Assembly (NCBI GenBank): GCA_041685915.1
Contig: JAWLEV010000037.1
Span: forward strand, 1-25,704
Direction: 5' to 3'
Length of the DNA stretch: 25,704 nucleotides
From: JAWLEV01 sp041685915
GTDB taxonomy: Bacteria; Chloroflexota; Anaerolineae; UBA1429
The position numbers and the translations under genes were made by a program. Numbering within the stretch: position 1 is the stretch's first letter; every line of letters begins with the position of its first letter. Below the pieces are notes generated by a model. The model was not told the origin of the DNA and ran no database searches. It saw nothing but the letters and a program-made list of their open reading frames with translations. Shown here one piece after another: positions 7,339 to 15,339 of the stretch.

Positions 7339-8331
7339 CTAGATCTGCCGTTTGGGCCAGGATTCCTGCGGCGCATGATGCCAGCGCCACCACACGCCGA
7401 CGGGATAGCCCAGCATCTTGGCGATATCGCCCGTCCAGCGGATGAGCGGCACCCAGGCACAGGCCCGCAGGCGCCCTTCCCAGGGTAGGTCGCGCAGGTG
7501 AGGCGCCAGGCGCCGGTATGGCCTATACATCGAGGCGGCCAGGATGCCGATCAGGACAAGCAACCAGGCGGGGTGTTGCAGGAGGGTCAGGGCTGTCAGG
7601 AGAGGACACGCGAGCAGGTAAAATGCGTAACGCAGCGCGTGGCGATAGCGCCAAAAATCGGCCTTGCCATCCCCTCGCGCGTAGCGATAGTACTGTTTGA
7701 AAAAGGCTCTTAGTGTGGGGCGGGGTCTGAAATGTACCACCGCGTTCTGATTGAAAGCAAAGGTGAACCCGGCCTCGCGCAGGGCGAAATCGAAGAGGAG
7801 ATCCTCGCAGTAATCCAACCATTCTGGATATCCGCCGATCGCCTGCCAGGCCCGCCGAGAAAAGGTCACGGACCGCGAGGAGGGATGAAAGGTTTGCGGA
7901 TCTATTTCATCCAGTCGAGGCAGGGTCACGGCACCCAGAACTCGTTCAAAAAGGGAATGGGGATCGGGCACAAAGAAGCCGCTGACCACGTCGGGCGCGT
8001 TGGATTTCTCAAAGGGTGCGGTGATCTCTGCCAGCCAGTCCTCTTCCAATCGTACGCCGGCGTCTGTGGAGGCGATGAGGGGACCCTGGGCATGGGCGAT
8101 GGCCGCGTTGCGTCCCTCAGAGATATTGCTGCCCGGGCGAGAGAGAACCTGGACGTGAAAAGGTGCTCCTTGGGCAAATCGCTTCAGTTTCTGATACGTC
8201 CCATCTTTGGAGCCGCCGTCCACTACCACCACCTCGTCAGGGGGGCGCGTCTGTTTGCACAGGGAATCCAGTAATACCTCTATGGATGCCGCCTCGTTTA
8301 GGACGGTAAAGATGAGGGATACCTTTTCCAT
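7339..8331 (-). CDS. Family 2 glycosyltransferase with C-terminal membrane segments
   Basis: 330 residues from ATG 8331, chosen because GGAAGGAG sits 7 nt upstream; the frame is open 17 codons further upstream, but that part crosses the promoter. The GT-A domain shows SLIFTVLNEAASIEVLL, VVVVDGGSKDGT, GRNAAIAHAQG, the STDAGV metal site and the CEDLLFDFALREAG region. One or two hydrophobic segments (about residues 235-275) follow and could anchor it in the cytoplasmic membrane. It should transfer a sugar to a lipid or polysaccharide acceptor, with unknown donor and acceptor. It is first in the minus-strand envelope glycan group and divergent from purA. Confidence 0.9.
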   Translation of the reverse strand: MEKVSLIFTVLNEAASIEVLLDSLCKQTRPPDEVVVVDGGSKDGTYQKLKRFAQGAPFHVQVLSRPGSNISEGRNAAIAHAQGPLIASTDAGVRLEEDWLAEITAPFEKSNAPDVVSGFFVPDPHSLFERVLGAVTLPRLDEIDPQTFHPSSRSVTFSRRAWQAIGGYPEWLDYCEDLLFDFALREAGFTFAFNQNAVVHFRPRPTLRAFFKQYYRYARGDGKADFWRYRHALRYAFYLLACPLLTALTLLQHPAWLLVLIGILAASMYRPYRRLAPHLRDLPWEGRLRACAWVPLIRWTGDIAKMLGYPVGVWWRWHHAPQESWPKRQI

Positions 8332-8353
8332 GATCTGACTCCTTCCAGGGCGT

Positions 8354-8382
8354 ATTATAGGAAGGAAAAGGGCGGGAGACAA
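8354..8382 (-). promoter_or_regulatory. Sigma70 promoter for the glycosyltransferase group
   Basis: On the minus strand, TTGTCT (8377-8382), a 17-nt spacer and a perfect TATAAT (8354-8359) lie just upstream of the SD site of the gene starting at 8331. The leader would be very short. Confidence 0.7.
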
Positions 8383-8415
8383 TTGGTGGTCGTCGGTTCG
8401 GCACGCGCCAGGAGG

Positions 8416-8444
8416 TTGGCAAGGAATGGCGGTTGTGTTATACT
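8416..8444 (+). promoter_or_regulatory. Sigma70 promoter with extended -10 for purA and the purine cluster
   Basis: TTGGCA (8416-8421), 17-nt spacer, TATACT (8439-8444), with an upstream TG giving the extended -10 form. The predicted start near 8451 leaves a leader of about 150 nt before purA. It is divergent from the glycosyltransferase promoter, with about 35 bp between the two -35 boxes. Confidence 0.7.
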
Positions 8445-8471
8445 TGCAAAGGAGAATAAAGCGACCTTTTT

Positions 8472-8529
8472 GAGTGGACGCGGACGTCTCCTCTGTAAGG
8501 GAACACGAAAGAGGGGACGTTTTGTGTTT
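8472..8529 (+). promoter_or_regulatory. Candidate transcription attenuator in the purA leader
   Basis: A terminator-type hairpin pairs 8484-8494 with 8510-8520 (11 bp, one G-U, 15-nt loop) and runs into TTTTGTGTTT. Its left arm can instead pair upstream: GAGTGGACG (8472-8480) with CGTCTCCTC (8485-8493), eight pairs around one mismatch and a CGGA loop. The two folds exclude each other, which is the layout of a terminator/antiterminator switch. A further 6-bp hairpin (TGAGGG / CCCTCA, 8563-8579) lies just before the ribosome site. I do not recognise a known riboswitch class. Confidence 0.55.
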
Positions 8530-8603
8530 AGCATCGTAAAGCGCGCGGACGCCGGGGGCGTATGAGGGATATACCCTCAGTTTGGTTTATCAAGGAGGTT
8601 TTT

Positions 8604-9890
8604 ATGCCAGTGACCGTCGTTGTTGGTTCCCAGTGGGGTGATGAGGGGAAAGGCAAGATTGCCGATCACCTCGCCGCGCGCGCTTCCATGGTGGTTCGTT
8701 ACCAGGGGGGCAATAATGCGGGCCATACGGTCGTGATCGGCGATACGACCTTCAAGTTGCATCAGGTTCCGACGGGGATAACGCGGCCCGAGGTCACTGC
8801 GGTGCTCGGTCATGGGATGGTCATCAATCCTCCGGCCCTGGTTGAGGAGCTTGATACCCTTGATAGCAAGGGTATATCCATAGAGAGTATGTATATAAGT
8901 TGTAATGCTCACATGGTCATGCCCTATCATCCCCTTTTCGATGGGTTGGAAGAAAAGTTGCGGGGCGACCAGGCCATCGGCACCACCAAGCGGGGCATAG
9001 GCCCCGCCTATACGGACAAGATAGCGCGGCGCGGTCTGCGTATGCAGGATCTGTGCGATATGGATCGCTTTGCCTGCCGGGTGGAAAAAGTCTTGGAGCG
9101 CGTCAACCTGGAGATCACCCGCCTGTTTGAGGAGGAGCCCCTGACGGTGGAGGAGATTGTGGAGGCCTATCGGCCGGCCGCGGAGCGCCTCGCTCCCTTT
9201 GTCACCGACACCACGGTGCTGATCAACGAGGCGCTGGCGCGGGGTGAAAAGGTGCTCATGGAGGGCGCACAGGGCACCATGCTGGACATCGATTTCGGCA
9301 CCTATCCCTACGTGACCTCTTCATCCCCCACGGCAGGAGGAGCCTGCCAGGGGGCGGGTATCAGTCCAACACGGATCAAAGATATCGTGGGGGTGGTCAA
9401 GGCCTATACGTCTCGCGTGGGAGCAGGTCCCTTCCCCACCGAGTTGATGGGAGAGACGGGGGACTGGATCCGTGAGAGGGGACAGGAGTACGGCACGACC
9501 ACGGGGCGCCCTCGCCGGTGTGGTTGGCTGGATCTGGTCTGCCTGGGCTATGCGGCCCGTGTGAACGGCTTTACGGGGTTGGCCCTCACAAGGCTCGACA
9601 TTCTGAGTGGATTGGACGAAATAAAGTTGTGCACGGCCTATCGCCTACCCGATGGCACGGAGCTGGAGACCTATCCCCTGGATACCGATATCCTGGCCCA
9701 GTCCCAAGCCGTCTATGAGTCGGTGCCGGGTTGGGAGGAAGACATCAGCGCGGTGCGGACCTTTGAAGATCTGCCCACCAATGCAAAGAGGTATTGCAAA
9801 CGGGTATCCGAGTTGTTGAAAATCCCCATCGATCTGATCTCTGTGGGGGCGGAGCGTGATGATCTTATTGCCCTCCGTTGGCCCATCTGA
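8604..9890 (+). CDS. purA: Adenylosuccinate synthetase
   Basis: 428 residues, the usual family length. The enzyme joins IMP and aspartate using GTP to make adenylosuccinate, the first step from IMP to AMP, in the cytoplasm. The N-terminal VVVGSQWGDEGKGKI is the GTP/IMP loop with the catalytic Asp; NNAGHTVV follows with the catalytic His. Also visible are GTTKRGIGPAYTDK, EGAQGTMLDIDFGTYPYVTSS and TTTGRPRRCGWLD. ATG 8604 is preferred because AAGGAGG lies 5 nt upstream; the in-frame ATG at 8562 has no such site. It heads the purine cluster behind a promoter and a possible attenuator, and is followed by a strong hairpin before guaB. Confidence 0.98.
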   Translation: MPVTVVVGSQWGDEGKGKIADHLAARASMVVRYQGGNNAGHTVVIGDTTFKLHQVPTGITRPEVTAVLGHGMVINPPALVEELDTLDSKGISIESMYISCNAHMVMPYHPLFDGLEEKLRGDQAIGTTKRGIGPAYTDKIARRGLRMQDLCDMDRFACRVEKVLERVNLEITRLFEEEPLTVEEIVEAYRPAAERLAPFVTDTTVLINEALARGEKVLMEGAQGTMLDIDFGTYPYVTSSSPTAGGACQGAGISPTRIKDIVGVVKAYTSRVGAGPFPTELMGETGDWIRERGQEYGTTTGRPRRCGWLDLVCLGYAARVNGFTGLALTRLDILSGLDEIKLCTAYRLPDGTELETYPLDTDILAQSQAVYESVPGWEEDISAVRTFEDLPTNAKRYCKRVSELLKIPIDLISVGAERDDLIALRWPI

Positions 9891-9899
9891 TGGATTTTT

Positions 9900-9932
9900 C
9901 CATTCGCCCACTCTTTATGAGTGGGCGAATGG
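9900..9932 (+). terminator. Strong hairpin between purA and guaB
   Basis: A perfect 14-bp stem with loop TTTAT begins 9 nt after the purA stop. Only GTTTATG follows, so it may be a partial terminator or an mRNA-stability element separating purA from the guaB-purN part of the cluster. Confidence 0.6.
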
Positions 9933-9955
9933 GTTTATGAACAAAAGGAGGAGTC

Positions 9956-11458
9956 ATGGCCTCAGTTAATCCCTGTGACTGGCGTGAAGCGTTGACCTTT
10001 GATGATGTGTTGCTTGTTCCACAAGAGTCTTCCGTTCTCCCCGCCGAGGCCGACGTCTCGGTAGAGCTCACCCCCCATATCCACCTGAATATCCCCGTAC
10101 TCTCTGCGGCTATGGATACCGTGTCTGAGGGACGGCTGTGTATAGCGTTGGCCCGTCAGGGCGGCCTTGGTGTCTTGCATCGTAACTGTTCCATCGAGGA
10201 TCAGGCGGCAGAGGTGGACAAGGTCAAGCGTTCCGAGTCGGGGATGATCGTGGATCCCATCACCTTGCCCCCCACGGCGACCCTGGCTCAGGCCAAGGAG
10301 ATCATGTCCCATTATCACATCTCTGGAGTGCCCATCGTGGAGGATAGTAGACTCGTGGGTATCCTCACCAACAGGGACATCCGCTTTGCCGTCGAGGATG
10401 AAAAACTGGTCACCGAGTATATGACCTCCGATGATCTGATCGTCGCGCCCCTGGGGACGACCCTTGAGGAGGCGCAGGAAATCCTTCAGAAGCATCGCAT
10501 CGAAAAGCTGCCCATGGTGGACGATGATTTCAAGCTCAAGGGATTGATCACAGTCAAGGATATTCAGAAACGTATCGATTATCCCAATGCCGCCAAGGAT
10601 GAAAACGGTCAGCTCTTGGTGGGGGCCGCCGTGGGCGTGGGAGCCGACTATCTGGAGCGGGCGGCGGCGCTGGTGGAGGCGGGCGTGGACCTGCTGGCCC
10701 TGGATACGGCCCATGGTCATGCTCGGGCCGTACTCGAGGCCACCGAAGAACTAAAGTCCTTATATGAGCATGTGGCCATAGCGGGAGGGAACGTGGTCAC
10801 CGCACAGGGGACGCGGGATCTGATCTCCGCTGGCGCGGATATTGTCAAGGTGGGCGTGGGTGCTGGGTCCATCTGCACGACCCGGGTCGTGGCCGGCGTG
10901 GGGATGCCCCAGCTGACGGCCATCATGGACTGTGCGCGGGCGGGCGCGGAACTGGGCGTGCCCGTCATCGCTGATGGAGGCATACGCTACTCGGGAGATA
11001 TCACCAAGGCCTTGGTTGCCGGTGCCAGTTGCGTCATGCTGGGTAACCTGTTGGCCGGTGTGGAGGAGAGTCCCGGCGAGGTCGTCATCTATGAGGGACG
11101 CCGCTTCAAAGAGTATCGGGGCATGGGATCCCTGGCGGCCATGCGCGAGCGCTACGGTCGCGATCGCTACGCCGCCGGCCAGGTTTCCACTTTGAGAAGG
11201 AGGAGGAATGGTGACGGGGAAAAGATCGTGCCGGAGGGCATCGAGGGGCGGGTGGCCTACAAGGGAACCCTTGCCGATACGATAGCGCAACTCATGGGCG
11301 GTTTGCGTTCCGGCATGGGATACGTGGGCGCAGAGGATGTGCATACCCTACACGAAAAGGCCGAGTTCGTTCGTATCACCAATGCGGGCTTTGTAGAGAG
11401 TCATCCGCATAACGTCATCGTCACCAAGGAGGCACCGAACTATCAGGTGCAGCCCTGA
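9956..11458 (+). CDS. guaB: Inosine-5'-monophosphate dehydrogenase
   Basis: 500 residues, normal for full-length IMPDH. It oxidises IMP to XMP with NAD+, the first step to GMP. The N-terminus has LTFDDVLLVPQES and SAAMDTVSE. Two CBS domains sit at about residues 95-210 (MIVDPITLPPTATL, HISGVPIVEDSRLVGILTNRD, EKLPMVDDDFKLKGLITVKD). The catalytic cysteine is in GVGAGSICTTRVVAGVG, followed by the IADGGIRYSGDITKAL phosphate site and the YRGMGSLAAM flap start. AGGAGG lies just before ATG 9956. Neighbours are purA and purL. A complete CBS pair suggests allosteric control by purine nucleotides, as known in the family. Confidence 0.98.
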   Translation: MASVNPCDWREALTFDDVLLVPQESSVLPAEADVSVELTPHIHLNIPVLSAAMDTVSEGRLCIALARQGGLGVLHRNCSIEDQAAEVDKVKRSESGMIVDPITLPPTATLAQAKEIMSHYHISGVPIVEDSRLVGILTNRDIRFAVEDEKLVTEYMTSDDLIVAPLGTTLEEAQEILQKHRIEKLPMVDDDFKLKGLITVKDIQKRIDYPNAAKDENGQLLVGAAVGVGADYLERAAALVEAGVDLLALDTAHGHARAVLEATEELKSLYEHVAIAGGNVVTAQGTRDLISAGADIVKVGVGAGSICTTRVVAGVGMPQLTAIMDCARAGAELGVPVIADGGIRYSGDITKALVAGASCVMLGNLLAGVEESPGEVVIYEGRRFKEYRGMGSLAAMRERYGRDRYAAGQVSTLRRRRNGDGEKIVPEGIEGRVAYKGTLADTIAQLMGGLRSGMGYVGAEDVHTLHEKAEFVRITNAGFVESHPHNVIVTKEAPNYQVQP

Positions 11459-11512
11459 GTAGGTAACTGTTCATTCTATCTCGATATGTGATTGAAACGA
11501 GGAGGGTGACTT

Positions 11513-14452
11513 TTGGATCGCGTCTATCGTGTAGAGGTTATTCCCCTGTCAGGGGAGATGCCGGAAGACTATTTGCTGAGCGATATCGCTGCGCTGGGTA
11601 TTGAGGGGGTGCGGCGTGTCGTGCACGCCGATCTCTATTTCTTGCGTGGCGAGATAGATGAGCAGGACGTCGAGCGGCTCTGCGACGAACTGCTGGTGGA
11701 TCCCGTGGTGCAGCGGGCGCGTTGGGGATTGGCGTCCGATCCTGTGTCTAGCCCCGAGGGCGCCGTGCGCGTCGAGGTGGGCTTGCTGCAGGGCGTGACC
11801 GACAGCGTGGCCGATAACCTGCTTTCCCATGCCCACCTGTTGGGCGTGACGGACCTGCACGATGCGGCCTCGGCGCAGAGCTACCTCCTTTACGGTCAGT
11901 TGACGGAGGAAGAGGTGGAGCGCATCGTGGATCGCCTGCTGTACAATGATGTTATCCAGTACTTTGAGATCGGGCAACTGGACTCACACCTCCGCGTGGA
12001 GTTGCCACCGGCCGAGATCCGTGCCGAGAGGATACCCCTCACTCAGATAGAGGAAGACGACGAACTCTTGCGCCTTTCCCACGAGCGCCTGCTGGCCCTT
12101 GATGTGGATGAGATGCGGGCCGTGCAGCATTACTTTCGGCGAGAGGGCAGGGAACCCACCGATCTGGAACTGGAGAGCCTGGCCCAGACCTGGTCGGAGC
12201 ACTGCATACATAAGACGTTCAAGGGGATCGTCGACTATACCGAGATCACGGATGAGGGCACGTCGCGCGAGCGCATCGACAGCCTGATTGCCACCTATCT
12301 TCGGGGGGCGACACAAAAGGTGGGTGCGCCCTGGGTGCGTTCCGCCTTTATCGATAATGCCGGCATCATAGATTTCGACGATGAATATGCGATCTCTTTC
12401 AAGGTGGAGACCCACAATCACCCCTCGGCGCTGGAGCCCTTTGGTGGGGCGAATACGGGCGTTGGGGGTGTGGTGCGGGACATCATCGGCGTCTCGGCCC
12501 GTCCCATCGCCAACACGGATATTCTCTGCTTCGGTCCGCTGGACACGGAGAATGAGGCCCTGCCCACGAACGTCCTGCATCCCCGGCGTATCTATAATGG
12601 CGTGATCGCGGGCATCGAGGACTATGGCAACAAGATGGGCATTCCCACCGTCAACGGCACCATCTTTTTTGATCCCGGCTATATTACCAATCCCCTCGTG
12701 TACTGCGGCTGTGTGGGTATTGCCCCCAAAGGGGCGCATCCCCGAGCCGTGCAGCCCGGTGATCTGGTAGTCGTCCTGGGAGGACGCACGGGCCGCGACG
12801 GGCTACACGGGGCCACCTTTTCCTCCGCCGAGCTCACCGATCAGACAGGAGAGGTATCGGGCAGCGCGGTACAGATCGGGAACCCCATCGAGGAAAAAAA
12901 GATGCTGGATGCCATCATGGAGGCGCGGGACGAGAACCTTTACACGGCCATCACCGATTGCGGGGCGGGGGGGCTGTCCTCGGCGGTGAGCGAGACGGGC
13001 GAGGAGACCGGCGTGACGGTACACCTGGAGCGCGTACCCCTCAAGTATCATGGTCTGCAGCCCTGGGAGATATGGCTTTCCGAGGCCCAGGAGCGCATGG
13101 TACTGGCCGTCCCCCCAGAGAACGAGGCGCGCCTACGTGAGATCTGTGCGGGATACTCGGTAGAGATGACCGTCATCGGCACCTTTCGGGGCGACAGCCT
13201 TTTGCGCGTCTTTTATGAGGACGAGGTGGTGGGCGAGATGTCCATGGAATTCCTGCATCAGGGCCTGCCACAGCGGCGGCTCGAGGGCGTATGGGAGCAA
13301 CCCGACTATCAGGAACCCTCGGAGAGTCTTTCCAAAGACGAGGCGTTGGGCGATGCCCTCTTGCGTATCCTGAGCCATGCCAACGTGCGTAGCAAGGAGG
13401 ACGTGGTACGGCGCTACGACCACGAGGTTCAGGGGGGTACCATCGTAAAGCCCTTTGTGGGGCAGGAGAACGACGGTCCCTCCGATGCCACGGTGCTCAA
13501 ACCGTTGGAGACCTCTGGGTCCTGGCGCGGCATCGCTTTGGGCTGTGGTTTCAACCCCTCCTATGGGCAGATCGATCCCCATGCCATGGCCGTGTCAGCC
13601 ATCGATGAGGCGGTGCGCAACGTGGTGGCGGTGGGAGCCGATCCGGAGCACATCGCCATTCTGGATAATTTCTGCTGGGGCAGCCCCGAAATTCCCGATC
13701 GCCTGGGCGGCCTGGTGCGGGCCAGCAAGGGATGCTATGAGGGTGCCCTGCATTATGGTGTGCCCTTTATCTCGGGGAAGGATAGCCTCAACAACGAGTA
13801 TACGGACAGGGCCACGGGGCAGCAGGTGGCCGTTCCCCCCTCCTTGTTGATCTCGGCGATGGGGGTCGTTCCCGATATCCATCGCCTGTGTACCATGGAT
13901 TTCAAGGAAGCGGGCGATCCCATCTATGTTCTGGGCGAGACGCGGCGAGAGTTGGGCGGTTCTCGCTACTATGCCCTGCACGACATCGTGGGCCGCGAGG
14001 TGCCCAGGCGCGCGCCAGCGGGCCCGGCGACGGCGCACGCCCTGCATAGGGCCATCACGGCGGGTACGGTGCGTGCCTGTCACGATTGTTCCGAGGGGGG
14101 ATTGGCCCTGGCCCTGGCCGAGATGGCCCTGGCCGGCCGGCTGAGTGCATCGATTTTCCTTTCCAGAGCCCCCCTGGCCGATGATGAGGAGTTTGCCCCA
14201 GATTGGATTCTTTTTTCCGAGTCCAACGGGCGCTATCTCGTGGAGGTGAGGGAGGAGGATGTGGAGACCTTTGAGGAGATAGTACGGGATATTCCCCATG
14301 GACGCCTCGGTCGCGTCAATCGCGGGCCGTACCTGGCCGTCTATGGCGAGGGAAAGGAGACGCTGTTCTCCCTACCAGTGGAGACGTTGATGGAAGCCTG
14401 GCGTGGACATATAGAGGATAGAGTTGATGCGGGGAGGGGTGTCAATGTCTAA
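11513..14452 (+). CDS. purL: Phosphoribosylformylglycinamidine synthase, PurS-PurS-PurL fusion
   Basis: 979 residues from a TTG start with GAGGAGGG 6 nt upstream. With PurQ it converts FGAR, glutamine and ATP to FGAM. The PurL core starts near residue 190 and shows LAQTWSEHCIHKTFKG, FKVETHNHPSALEPFGGANTG, the substrate motif VVVLGGRTGRDG, ITDCGAGGLSSAVSE and, in the second half, FISGKDSLNNEY and HDCSEGGLALALAEM. Ahead of it are two similar domains of about 70 residues (3-75 and 86-158), each with the PurS pattern: a YRVEV or VRVEV strand, a helix, a LYFLRGEID or YLLYGQLT strand, and a VERLCDELLVDPVVQ-type helix. Standalone small PurL is about 740 residues with separate PurS, while the large form is about 1300. 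This is an intermediate architecture with purQ as the next gene, overlapping by 8 nt. Confidence 0.96.
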   Translation: MDRVYRVEVIPLSGEMPEDYLLSDIAALGIEGVRRVVHADLYFLRGEIDEQDVERLCDELLVDPVVQRARWGLASDPVSSPEGAVRVEVGLLQGVTDSVADNLLSHAHLLGVTDLHDAASAQSYLLYGQLTEEEVERIVDRLLYNDVIQYFEIGQLDSHLRVELPPAEIRAERIPLTQIEEDDELLRLSHERLLALDVDEMRAVQHYFRREGREPTDLELESLAQTWSEHCIHKTFKGIVDYTEITDEGTSRERIDSLIATYLRGATQKVGAPWVRSAFIDNAGIIDFDDEYAISFKVETHNHPSALEPFGGANTGVGGVVRDIIGVSARPIANTDILCFGPLDTENEALPTNVLHPRRIYNGVIAGIEDYGNKMGIPTVNGTIFFDPGYITNPLVYCGCVGIAPKGAHPRAVQPGDLVVVLGGRTGRDGLHGATFSSAELTDQTGEVSGSAVQIGNPIEEKKMLDAIMEARDENLYTAITDCGAGGLSSAVSETGEETGVTVHLERVPLKYHGLQPWEIWLSEAQERMVLAVPPENEARLREICAGYSVEMTVIGTFRGDSLLRVFYEDEVVGEMSMEFLHQGLPQRRLEGVWEQPDYQEPSESLSKDEALGDALLRILSHANVRSKEDVVRRYDHEVQGGTIVKPFVGQENDGPSDATVLKPLETSGSWRGIALGCGFNPSYGQIDPHAMAVSAIDEAVRNVVAVGADPEHIAILDNFCWGSPEIPDRLGGLVRASKGCYEGALHYGVPFISGKDSLNNEYTDRATGQQVAVPPSLLISAMGVVPDIHRLCTMDFKEAGDPIYVLGETRRELGGSRYYALHDIVGREVPRRAPAGPATAHALHRAITAGTVRACHDCSEGGLALALAEMALAGRLSASIFLSRAPLADDEEFAPDWILFSESNGRYLVEVREEDVETFEEIVRDIPHGRLGRVNRGPYLAVYGEGKETLFSLPVETLMEAWRGHIEDRVDAGRGVNV

Positions 14453-15284
14453 ACCGCGCGTGATGATCATGCACGCTCCGGGTACCAACCGCGACCGTGA
14501 GGCGGCGCAGGCCAGTGAACTGGCCGGGGGCGTACCAGAGATTGTGCATATCAACCAGTTGATCGCTGGTGAACGGGAACTGAAGGCGTACCAGATGCTG
14601 GTGCTGCCTGGGGGATTCTCCTACGGCGATGACCTCGGCGCGGGACAGTTGTGGGCCAACGATCTGGTACATCGCTTCCAGGAACCCCTGGACGATTTTG
14701 TCCGCCAGGGGAAACCCGTGATGGGCATCTGCAACGGATTTCAGGCCCTGGTCAAGGCGGGCTATCTTCCCGGACCGGATGATGGTGTATCACACGTGCG
14801 TGCCGAGCAGCGCGTGACCCTGACCTTTAACCGCAACGCCCATTTCGAGTGTCGATGGGTACGCCTGCGGGCCGAGAAGGACGGGCCGTGTCTCTTTACA
14901 GGGGAACTGCCGGAGGACGTGCTTTGTCCCGTGGCCCATGGGGAAGGGCGCCTGGCCGTGGCCGATGATGCTGTGCATCAAGAACTTGTTAAGGATGATC
15001 TCGTCGTCCTGCGCTTTGTGGCTCCTCGTGACCCGGCCGATGCGGACGATCTTTCGGCCTCGGTGCCCGTGCGCGACCACGCGGGCTATCCCCATAATCC
15101 TAACGGCTCCGTGGACGATATCGCCGGTATCTGTAACCGGGCGGGGAACGTCTTTGGCCTGATGCCCCATCCCGAGGATCACATCTATCCTCAACAGCAT
15201 CCCCGCTGGACCCGGGGCGAGTCAGGGGGATTGGGCCTGGCGCTCTTTCGGAACGGCGTGAGAGTGGCCGAGGAGTTCCTGTAG
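14445..15284 (+). CDS. purQ: Phosphoribosylformylglycinamidine synthase glutaminase subunit
   Basis: 279 residues. This class I glutamine amidotransferase supplies ammonia to PurL. The nucleophile cysteine is in GKPVMGICNGFQALVKAGYLPG, the oxyanion region is LVLPGGFSYGDDLGAG, and the catalytic His-x-Glu is in LMPHPEDHIYPQQHPRW. It is longer than the roughly 227-residue B. subtilis PurQ. ATG 14445 overlaps the purL stop by 8 nt and has GGGGAGGGG 5 nt upstream inside purL, which implies translational coupling and equal amounts of both subunits. An in-frame ATG at 14424 lacks a better ribosome site. Confidence 0.96.
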   Translation: MSKPRVMIMHAPGTNRDREAAQASELAGGVPEIVHINQLIAGERELKAYQMLVLPGGFSYGDDLGAGQLWANDLVHRFQEPLDDFVRQGKPVMGICNGFQALVKAGYLPGPDDGVSHVRAEQRVTLTFNRNAHFECRWVRLRAEKDGPCLFTGELPEDVLCPVAHGEGRLAVADDAVHQELVKDDLVVLRFVAPRDPADADDLSASVPVRDHAGYPHNPNGSVDDIAGICNRAGNVFGLMPHPEDHIYPQQHPRWTRGESGGLGLALFRNGVRVAEEFL

Positions 15285-15339
15285 GATGATGGGGCGTGTG
15301 TTCGGGAATCGCGTGTGTCGTGATGAGGAGGTTTAAAGG

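Noticed and set aside
8562..8603. ATG 8562 as purA start
   Set aside because: No ribosome site there, whereas AAGGAGG is well placed for ATG 8604, where the conserved protein begins.
11546..14299. Long minus-strand open frames inside purL
   Set aside because: They are His/Gly/Arg-rich translations typical of the antisense of GC-rich coding DNA and overlap a clear gene.
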